From Pseudomonadota bacterium (GTDB lineage Bacteria; Pseudomonadota; Alphaproteobacteria; Geminicoccales; Geminicoccaceae): 64,000 nucleotides of DNA. Below the pieces are notes generated by a model. It was not told where the DNA came from. It did no database searches and saw only the letters and a list, made by a program, of their open reading frames with translations. Position 1 is the first letter of the stretch. Each line of letters starts with the position of its first letter. This document shows positions 57,234 through 64,000 of the stretch, piece after piece. The DNA lies in NCBI GenBank assembly GCA_030549795.1, contig JAUQQO010000020.1:62001-126000 (forward strand), read 5' to 3'. Made by a program: the position numbers and the translations under genes.

Positions 57234-58562
57234 ATGGAAATGATGGCAGAACCGCACGGAGCCTTAAAGGGCCGCGCCCGCGTCCCCGGCGATAAGTCGA
57301 TCTCGCATCGAGCGCTCATGCTCGCCGCGCTCGCAGTCGGCGAGAGCCGGATCGAGGGGCTGCTCGAAGGCGAGGACGTGCTCGCTACCGCCCGCGCGTT
57401 GCGCGCGCTCGGTGTCGCGCTCGTCCGCGACGCCCCGGGCGTGTGGCGGGTCCACGGCGTGGGCACGGGCGGGCTCGCCGAGCCGGAAGAGGTCCTCGAT
57501 CTCGGCAATGCCGGGACTGCGGCACGGCTGCTGTTGGGCATCCTCGCTGGCCACGGCTTTACGAGCTTTCTTTCGGGCGATGCCTCGCTGCGGCGGCGGC
57601 CGATGGGGCGGGTGGTGCGCCCACTGCGCGAGATGGGGGCTCAGATCCTTTGTCGTTCGGGCGAGCGCTTGCCGCTTGCGATCACCGGCCGCTTTCGGCT
57701 CTTGCCCATCGTCTGGCGCTCGGAAGTCGCCTCCGCGCAAGTGAAGTCCGCGATTTTACTTGCCGGATTGCACGCGCCGGGAAAGACGACCGTCATCGAG
57801 CCCTTGCCCTCGCGCGACCACACCGAGCGCATGCTGCGCGGCATGGGGGCATCGGTCGCGGTCGAAGCGTTGCCGGAAGGCGGTCAGGCGATCTCGATCG
57901 AGGGGGAGATCGAGCTCTCGCCGCAGTCCTTTACCGTACCGGCGGATCCGTCTTCGGCCTTCTTTCCGGCGGTCGCCGCGGCCGTCACCCCCGGCTCCGA
58001 AATCCTGCTCGAGGAGGTCTGTCTCAATCCGACCCGCACCGGCGCCTACGAGGTACTCGCCGCCATGGGGGCGGAGATCACGGTCGTCGACCGCCGCGAG
58101 CTTGCCGGCGAACCGGTCGGCACGCTTCGCGTGCGCGGAGACGCGCTTAAGGCGGTGGATGTGCCGGCCGAGCGCGCTCCATCGATGATCGACGAATATC
58201 CCGCGCTCTTCGTCGCCGCCGCCTGTGCGCGCGGGAAGAGCCGCTTTCGCGGTCTTGCCGAGCTGCGCGTGAAAGAGAGCGATCGCCTCGCAAAAATGGC
58301 GGAAGGGCTTGCTGCCTGCGGCGTGCGCTGCGCGATCGAGGGTGATGATCTTTGGATCGAAGGTGGGCCGGTGCGTGGCGGGGCGGAGATCGATGCCGCC
58401 CTCGATCACCGCATCGCGATGAGCTTTCTCGTGCTGGGCGGCCTGGCTCGCCTTCCGGTGCGGGTGCGGGGCGCGGAGACGATCGCCACCAGCTTTCCGG
58501 GCTTTGCCGACCTCATGAACGGCTTGGGGGCGCGGATTCGACCGCTCGAGGCTTCCGCTTGA
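57234..58562 (+). CDS. aroA: 3-phosphoshikimate 1-carboxyvinyltransferase (EPSP synthase)
   Basis: Sixth shikimate enzyme joining PEP to shikimate-3-phosphate, 442 residues. Conserved segments are RVPGDKSISHRALMLAALA, LGNAGTAARLLLG (the glycine-rich PEP-binding region), RRRPMGRVVRPL, VKSAILLAGLHAPGKT and VKESDRLAKMAEGL. The ATG at 57234 has GGAG eight bp upstream; two further ATGs lie just downstream. The gene precedes cmk by 12 bp, the usual aroA-cmk-rpsA order. Confidence 0.95.
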   Translation: MEMMAEPHGALKGRARVPGDKSISHRALMLAALAVGESRIEGLLEGEDVLATARALRALGVALVRDAPGVWRVHGVGTGGLAEPEEVLDLGNAGTAARLLLGILAGHGFTSFLSGDASLRRRPMGRVVRPLREMGAQILCRSGERLPLAITGRFRLLPIVWRSEVASAQVKSAILLAGLHAPGKTTVIEPLPSRDHTERMLRGMGASVAVEALPEGGQAISIEGEIELSPQSFTVPADPSSAFFPAVAAAVTPGSEILLEEVCLNPTRTGAYEVLAAMGAEITVVDRRELAGEPVGTLRVRGDALKAVDVPAERAPSMIDEYPALFVAAACARGKSRFRGLAELRVKESDRLAKMAEGLAACGVRCAIEGDDLWIEGGPVRGGAEIDAALDHRIAMSFLVLGGLARLPVRVRGAETIATSFPGFADLMNGLGARIRPLEASA

Positions 58563-58574
58563 GGAGCAGCTTGC

Positions 58575-59255
58575 GTGAGCGAGAGTATCGTCATCGCCGT
58601 CGACGGTCCTGCCGCTTCGGGCAAGAGCACCCTTGCCAAGCGTCTGGCGGCCGCGCTTGGCCTGGCGTTTCTCGACACCGGTTTGCTCTACCGGGCGGTC
58701 GCGCGCCGGCTGCTCGAGCGGGGATGCGATCCTTCTGATGAGCGAGCGGCGCTGGAAGCGGTGGCCGCGCTTAAGCCCGAGGAGCTCGATCCGGATGTAC
58801 TCGCGGGTGAGCGCATCGGCGAGGCGGCCTCGAAGGTCGCAGCGATCGCCGCGGTTCGGGAAGCTCTCCTACCCTGGCAGCGGCGTTTCGGGCGCACGCC
58901 GCCGGGGGCGGTGCTCGCAGGTCGCGACATCGGCACGGTGGTGTTCCCGGATGCCACCGTGAAACTGTTTGTCACCGCCTCGATCGAGGAGCGGGCGCGG
59001 CGGCGATTTCGGGAGTTGCAGCGGCGGGGCCGCAGGCCTATGTTCGAGAGCGTTCTCGACGAGCTGCGCGAGCGCGACCGGCGGGATAGTGAGCGGCCGA
59101 TCGCGCCCCTTCGTGCTGCGCCGGACGCCGTGGTGCTGGACACCACTGCGCTCGATGCAGATGCCGCCTTCGCGGCGGCGCGGCGTCTGATCGAGCCTGT
59201 GCTGCGTGAGCGCGCGCAAGGCGCACGCTCGCCCGAGACAAGTTGCAACCCTTGA
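58575..59255 (+). CDS. cmk: Cytidylate kinase
   Basis: Phosphorylates CMP and dCMP, 226 residues. P-loop GPAASGKST, the substrate region FLDTGLLYRAVARRL, and GRDIGTVVFPDATVKLFVTA are present. The GTG start follows GAGGAGC. The gene lies between aroA and rpsA as in many proteobacteria; its 3' end runs 13 bp into the open frame ahead of rpsA. Confidence 0.95.
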   Translation: MSESIVIAVDGPAASGKSTLAKRLAAALGLAFLDTGLLYRAVARRLLERGCDPSDERAALEAVAALKPEELDPDVLAGERIGEAASKVAAIAAVREALLPWQRRFGRTPPGAVLAGRDIGTVVFPDATVKLFVTASIEERARRRFRELQRRGRRPMFESVLDELRERDRRDSERPIAPLRAAPDAVVLDTTALDADAAFAAARRLIEPVLRERAQGARSPETSCNP

Positions 59256-59296
59256 CCCCGGACGGCCCGCGTGCCGTGCGGGCCCTCGGAGTATCG

Positions 59297-61024
59297 ATGC
59301 AAGAGCTCTCGGCTACTCTCGAACCGACCAGCTCGCGCGAGGAATTCGCTGCTCTTCTCGACGAACAGCTGGGGCGTGCCAGCCGCCTTGAAGGCACCGT
59401 GCTCAGAGGCACGGTCGTCGCGATTGACGGTGAGGAAGCGATCGTCGACGTCGGTCTGAAATCCGAAGGGCGCATTCCCTTAAAGGAGTTCGCGCCCCCG
59501 GGGCAGACCCCGGAGGTCAAGGTCGGCGACGTGGTCGAGGTCTACGTCGAGCGCTACGAGAACCGAAGCGGCGAGATCGTGCTCTCGCGCGAAAAAGCGC
59601 GCCGCGAGGAGAGCTGGAACCGCCTCGAGCGCGCGTTCCAGGAGGGGACCAAGGTCGAAGGCGTGATTTTTGGCAAGGTCAAAGGCGGCTTCGCGGTCGA
59701 TCTGGGCGGAGCAGTCGCCTTCTTGCCGGGAAGCCAGGTCGACATCCGCCCGGTGCGCGATATCGGGCCGCTGCTCAACAAGCCCGAGCCGTTCTTGATC
59801 CTCAAAATGGACCGCCGGCGCGGCAACATCGTCGTCTCGCGCCGTGCCGTGCTCGAAGAGAGCCGCGCCGAGCAGAGAAACGAGCTCCTCGCCAATCTGC
59901 GCGAGGGCCAGGTGCTCGAAGGTGTCGTCAAGAACATCACCGATTACGGCGCCTTCGTCGATCTCGGCGGGCTCGACGGGCTGTTGCACGTCACCGACAT
60001 TTCCTGGCGCCGGGTGAACCATCCGGCCGACGTGCTGCAAGTCGGCCAGACGGTGAAGGTCCAGGTCATCCGCTTCAACCGCGAGACTCAAAGGATCAGC
60101 CTCGGCATGAAGCAGCTCGAGGCCGATCCGTGGGAGGGTATCGAGCTCAAATATCCAGTCGGCGCCAAATTCAAGGGACGGGTGACCAACATCACCGATT
60201 ACGGCGCCTTCGTCGAACTCGAGCCGGGTGTGGAGGGCTTGGTCCACGTCACCGAGATGAGCTGGACCAAGAAGAACGTCCATCCCGGTAAGATCGTCTC
60301 GACTTCGGAAGAAGTCGAGGTCATGGTCCTCGAGGTCGATCCTGAGAAGCGTCGCATCTCGCTCGGCATCAAGCAATGCCAGCCCAACCCGTGGGAGGTG
60401 TTCGCCGAGAAGCATCCGGTGGGTTCGATCGTCGAGGGCGAGATCAAGAACATCACCGAATTCGGCCTGTTCGTTGGTCTTGAGGGCGACATCGACGGCA
60501 TGGTCCATCTCTCGGACATCTCTTGGGACCAGCCGGGCGAGGAGGCGGTCAAGGCCTACAAGAAAGGCGACATCATCAAGGCGGTGGTGCTGGACGTCGA
60601 CGTCGAGAAGGAGCGGGTGAGCCTCGGCATCAAGCAGCTCACTGCCGATCCCTTCAAAGAGGCGATCGCCGGGCTCAAGAAGGGCGATCGCGTGACCTGC
60701 ACGGTCAAGGAGGTCACGCCCGCCGGGATCGAAGTGGAGACCGTAAGCGGCGCACCAGGCTTCATCAAGCGCAGCGATCTCTCGCGTGACCGCGAGGAGC
60801 AACGGCCGGACCGCTTCGCCGTGGGCGAGAAGGTCGACGCTAAGGTGATCAACATCGACGCGGTCAACCGACGCCTGATCCTCTCGATCAAAGCTCTCGA
60901 GATCGAGGACGAGAAACAGGCGATGGCGGAGTACGGCTCGGCCGACAGCGGTGCTTCGCTCGGCGAAATCCTCGGTGCTGCGATCCGGCAAAAGCAGGCC
61001 GAAGAACAGGCCAAGCAGAGCTGA
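59297..61024 (+). CDS. rpsA: 30S ribosomal protein S1
   Basis: mRNA-binding small-subunit protein, 575 residues from the ATG at 59297 (CGGAG five bp upstream; a TTG at 59243 gives 593). Six S1/OB domains are recognisable by their ITDYGAFVDLGG- or GGFAVDLGG-type strands. Domains 3-5 share LLHVTDISW/LVHVTEMSW/MVHLSDISW. The C-terminus is charged (KQAEEQAKQS). It is followed by a strong hairpin and ihfB, the classic rpsA-ihfB neighbourhood. Confidence 0.96.
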   Translation: MQELSATLEPTSSREEFAALLDEQLGRASRLEGTVLRGTVVAIDGEEAIVDVGLKSEGRIPLKEFAPPGQTPEVKVGDVVEVYVERYENRSGEIVLSREKARREESWNRLERAFQEGTKVEGVIFGKVKGGFAVDLGGAVAFLPGSQVDIRPVRDIGPLLNKPEPFLILKMDRRRGNIVVSRRAVLEESRAEQRNELLANLREGQVLEGVVKNITDYGAFVDLGGLDGLLHVTDISWRRVNHPADVLQVGQTVKVQVIRFNRETQRISLGMKQLEADPWEGIELKYPVGAKFKGRVTNITDYGAFVELEPGVEGLVHVTEMSWTKKNVHPGKIVSTSEEVEVMVLEVDPEKRRISLGIKQCQPNPWEVFAEKHPVGSIVEGEIKNITEFGLFVGLEGDIDGMVHLSDISWDQPGEEAVKAYKKGDIIKAVVLDVDVEKERVSLGIKQLTADPFKEAIAGLKKGDRVTCTVKEVTPAGIEVETVSGAPGFIKRSDLSRDREEQRPDRFAVGEKVDAKVINIDAVNRRLILSIKALEIEDEKQAMAEYGSADSGASLGEILGAAIRQKQAEEQAKQS

Positions 61025-61057
61025 GTGGGCGGCAAACAACGCCCAAGCTTGACGGGA

Positions 61058-61097
61058 CTCGCGCCGCTCTGGCAGTGAAGGCCTTACGCGGCGCGAG
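61058..61097 (+). terminator. Strong hairpin between rpsA and ihfB
   Basis: CTCGCGCCGC (61058-61067) and GCGGCGCGAG (61088-61097) are a perfect 10-bp stem with a 20-nt loop containing AAGGCCTT. Followed by CTCTT, not a full T-run. It may terminate or attenuate rpsA transcription or stabilise the 3' end; the evidence is structural only. Confidence 0.4.
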
Positions 61098-61139
61098 CTC
61101 TTGCAATCCGTCACGGCTCGGCCGCAGGGGCACCCGAGG

Positions 61140-61454
61140 ATGACCCGATCCGACCTCGTCAAGCGCCTCGCCGCGGCCCATCCGCACCTCGCACAGCGCG
61201 ACGTGGAGCGGATCGTCGACACCATCTTCGAGGAGATCGCAGCCGCGCTCGCGCGTCAGGACCGCGTCGAGCTGCGCGGCTTTGGGGCCTTTTCCGTGCG
61301 CCGACGCGAGGCCCGCACGGGTCGCAACCCGCGCACCGGAGAATCGGTGGCGGTGCCGGAAAAGCTCGTACCGCACTTCAAATCCGGCAAGGAATTGCGC
61401 GATCGCTTACGCGCGCTCGACCAGCTGCACTCCAACCGCGCACCCTCGGCATAG
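61140..61454 (+). CDS. ihfB: Integration host factor subunit beta
   Basis: DNA-bending HU/IHF-family protein, 104 residues from the ATG at 61140. The dimer core [20 protein letters not shown] and [20 protein letters not shown] precede the arm motif [19 protein letters not shown]. The NP-rich arm tip that intercalates DNA is complete. It is the usual rpsA neighbour, and lapA-like gene follows by 7 bp. Confidence 0.94.
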   Translation: MTRSDLVKRLAAAHPHLAQRDVERIVDTIFEEIAAALARQDRVELRGFGAFSVRRREARTGRNPRTGESVAVPEKLVPHFKSGKELRDRLRALDQLHSNRAPSA

Positions 61455-61461
61455 GTGCACC

Positions 61462-61788
61462 ATGCTCCGGCTCATCCGCACCCTTCTGGCTCTATTGGGG
61501 GTCGTCGCTGTTACCATGTTCGCGCTTGCCAATCGGGCGCCGGTGACCGTGGACCTCCTCGTTCTCCAAAGTAAGCTCGAGGTGCCGCTCTACGCGCTCT
61601 TCCTCGGCGGGCTGGTGGTGGGGTGCCTTCTCGGTGCGGTTGCGACCTGGTTGGGTCAGATGGGCGTGCGCCGCGAGGCGCGGCGGCTGCGCCGACGCGT
61701 GGCCGAACTCACCCAGCGGGAGCAGGGACAAAGTGCCGCCGAGGCGCGCAGCGAGGCGAGGACGCCGGCACTCGCCCGCGCCGCCTAA
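61462..61788 (+). CDS. LapA-domain (DUF1049) membrane protein
   Basis: 108-residue inner-membrane protein. Two TM helices (LIRTLLALLGVVAVTMFALAN and LYALFLGGLVVGCLLGAVATW, the latter read in part) flank a short loop with the characteristic N-R-APVTVDL motif. The basic C-terminal tail (RREARRLRRRVAELTQREQ) is probably coiled coil. LapA (YciS-like) acts in lipopolysaccharide assembly with LapB in other proteobacteria; here lapB is not in the window. It follows ihfB by 7 bp. Confidence 0.85.
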   Translation: MLRLIRTLLALLGVVAVTMFALANRAPVTVDLLVLQSKLEVPLYALFLGGLVVGCLLGAVATWLGQMGVRREARRLRRRVAELTQREQGQSAAEARSEARTPALARAA

Positions 61789-61806
61789 GGCCGCGAAGAG
61801 CCAGAG

Positions 61807-62919
61807 ATGCGGGTTCTCATCGTCGGGGCGGGCATCCTGGGCTTATCGACGGCGTGGGCGCTCGTGCGGGCCGGTCACGAGCCGGTCGTGGTCGAACGCG
61901 GCCGAGCGCCCGATCCCCGCGCCTCGTCTTTCGACCGCCATCGCGTCATCCGCGTCACCTATGGCGCAGAACACGGCTACGCGGCCATGGCACTCGAGGC
62001 TTTTTCGGCCTGGGAACGGCTGTTCGCCGATCTCGGTCGAAACCATCTCGTGCAAACCGGACAGATCCTCTTGGGTCCGCGGGAGGAGCCGTGGATCAGG
62101 GATTCGTTGGCTTCGCTCGCGCGGCTCGGATTGACCTTCGAGCCGCTGGATGGAGGAGCGCTCCGGCGCCGCTTTCCGCATATCAATTTGCCCAAGGGAC
62201 AAGGGGCGTGGTTCATCCCCAAGGCCGGGGCTCTTCTCGCCGATCGGATCTGTACTGATCTCTCCGCCTGGCTCGTGCAGCAGGGGATCACGATCCTCGA
62301 AGGCGCGGAGGTGGTCGCTGTAGAGCCCGAGCAGGCACGGCTGCGAACCGCGGACGGCCGCACGCTCGAGGCAGATGCGCTCTTGGTGGCAGCGGGAGTG
62401 TGGACAGGGCGGCTGTTCGCCGAGTTCCGCGAGCGGTTGCAACCCTCGCGGCAAACGGTGGTCTATGTGCGGCCGCCTGCGCCCATGGCGGCGGCGTGGG
62501 AGGAGGGGCCGGTCATCCTCGCCAAGGACGGGCGAGAAGGCTTCTTGTTTTACGCGCTGCCGGCAACCAGAGGGGCCGCTCCCAAGTTCGGCGACCACAA
62601 CCTCGCCGTGGGCGGTGACCCCGATGGCGAGCGAACACCGCAAGAGGAAGCGATCGCCTCGATTCTCGCCCTCGCGCGACGCGTGCTCGTGGACGCAGAG
62701 GGCTATGCGGTCCTCGAGGCACGGACCTGTTTTTACACCGTGACCGCGGACGAGCGCTTCTTTGCGCGCAAACTGGGCCGAACGCTCGTGGTGAGCGCCT
62801 GTTCCGGCCACGGCTTCAAATTCGGAGCCCTTTTGGGCGAGCGCACGGCACAAGCGCTGAGCGGGACGCTCGCCTTCGAAGCGTACCGCGCTTGGATCGA
62901 GGGGCGGGCGCTCGCCTGA
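61807..62919 (+). CDS. Sarcosine oxidase / N-methylamino acid oxidase-type FAD oxidoreductase
   Basis: 370-residue DAO-superfamily flavoprotein. The N-terminal Rossmann motif GAGILGLSTAWAL (GxGxxG) binds FAD, followed by VVVERG. The C-terminal TCFYTVTADERFF holds Cys308 in the place of the FAD-linking Cys of monomeric sarcosine oxidase, and SGHGFKFGALLGE is the typical end of the fold. The substrate is probably an N-methyl amino acid, but tryptophan or pipecolate types also exist. It lies 18 bp after the lapA-like gene, which is an unrelated function. Confidence 0.85.
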   Translation: MRVLIVGAGILGLSTAWALVRAGHEPVVVERGRAPDPRASSFDRHRVIRVTYGAEHGYAAMALEAFSAWERLFADLGRNHLVQTGQILLGPREEPWIRDSLASLARLGLTFEPLDGGALRRRFPHINLPKGQGAWFIPKAGALLADRICTDLSAWLVQQGITILEGAEVVAVEPEQARLRTADGRTLEADALLVAAGVWTGRLFAEFRERLQPSRQTVVYVRPPAPMAAAWEEGPVILAKDGREGFLFYALPATRGAAPKFGDHNLAVGGDPDGERTPQEEAIASILALARRVLVDAEGYAVLEARTCFYTVTADERFFARKLGRTLVVSACSGHGFKFGALLGERTAQALSGTLAFEAYRAWIEGRALA

Positions 62920-62942
62920 GCGCCTTCCCATCCCGCGCGCGG

Positions 62943-62960
62943 GCGGTCGAAAACGACCGC
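62943..62960. terminator. Hairpin in the convergent gap between flavoprotein gene and rfbA
   Basis: GCGGTCG-AAAA-CGACCGC is a perfect 7-bp stem with a 4-nt loop, centred in the 63-bp convergent gap. It has no T-run, so it is only a candidate bidirectional terminator. Confidence 0.4.
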
Positions 62961-62982
62961 AGGTCGAGCTGACAGTACCGGC

Positions 62983-63926
<944 letters not shown>

Positions 63927-63930
<4 letters not shown>

Positions 63931-64000
63931 GCGAGCTCCTGCGTGCTCGCTTTTTGTCTCAAACCAAGCCGGCGGCCGTCGTAGCGCCGACGCATCTCGG
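63927..64000 (-). CDS. 3' end of a dTDP-sugar gene (rfbB-like?), truncated by window edge
   Basis: A minus-strand frame ends TGA at 63927-63929, overlapping the rfbA GTG by GTGA. Only about 23 C-terminal codons are in view (ending [11 protein letters not shown]), with [11 protein letters not shown] resembling the C-terminus of dTDP-glucose 4,6-dehydratases. Too short to assign firmly; rfbD is the other option. Confidence 0.5.

Noticed and set aside
59480-61225. Minus-strand open frame of 581 codons opposite rpsA
   Set aside because: Its periodic look only mirrors the S1 repeats.

Overview
The window is a GC-rich, gene-dense stretch of an alphaproteobacterial chromosome. Lineage markers are an ATP12-family F1-ATPase assembly chaperone, a FYDLN-acid (TIGR02300-type) protein, the spc/alpha ribosomal order running into adk and rpoA, and a DUF58/BatA-DUF4159 cluster. 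A Rhodospirillales-like or Geminicoccales-like host is my guess, not a measurement. No insertion sequence, prophage, CRISPR array or integrase was seen. Most of the window is core genome with a few accessory genes set into it.

Layout. 1-5742: end of the spc operon and the alpha operon (rpsE partial, rpmD, rplO, secY, adk, rpsM, rpsK, rpoA, rplQ), with a good internal promoter before rpsM. 5760-13508: lipobox-bearing DegP-like protease, rarA, RluC-type pseudouridine synthase, HAD phosphatase, PEP synthase, ATP12. 13455-19073: an unusual DUF1269-like hypothetical on the minus strand, propionyl-CoA carboxylase pccB and pccA, and a NavAb-type sodium channel. 19111-24500: xthA, small hypotheticals, ZIP transporter, Bcr/CflA-type MFS pump and an orphan peptide-type solute-binding protein. 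24505-30747: epmA divergent from efp, then cysS-cimA-trmJ translationally coupled, then rpsD with its own promoter. 30835-33726: sterol-desaturase-family protein, alginate-lyase-family lipoprotein and DUF3108 protein, packed so that stop and start codons overlap in 4-bp palindromes. 33733-43368 (minus): grxD, bolA, purL, purQ, purS and purC. The purine block is interrupted by a 471-bp gap (purQ/purS) and by a 4.6-kb gene on the opposite strand (purC/purS) encoding GAF, seven PAS domains, GGDEF and a degenerate EAL domain. 43491-50196 (minus): a complete MoxR, DUF58, BatA/DUF4159 and large membrane-protein cluster. 50444-52762: NUDIX CoA pyrophosphatase, small membrane protein, cca and tRNA-Gln(CTG). 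52817-56079 (minus): glycogen-debranching-type glucosidase plus GT4 glycosyltransferase. 56557-57090: tRNA-Ala(GGC) and the FYDLN-acid protein. 57234-62919: aroA, cmk, rpsA, ihfB, lapA-like gene and a sarcosine-oxidase-type flavoprotein. 62983-64000 (minus): rfbA and the 3' end of another gene, the edge of a dTDP-sugar locus.

The most interesting item is the 1521-residue sensor at 38049-42614. Six of its PAS units repeat with a period of 375 bp (one 378). Its GGDEF and inhibitory site are intact, its EAL domain has lost key residues, and it lies inside the purine operon. Also notable are the DUF1269-like fusion at 13455, the divergent epmA/efp pair without a visible epmB, the purQ leader with a small ORF, and the pattern of overlapping gene ends. 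Nothing here is clearly a wholly new system; I scored findings accordingly.
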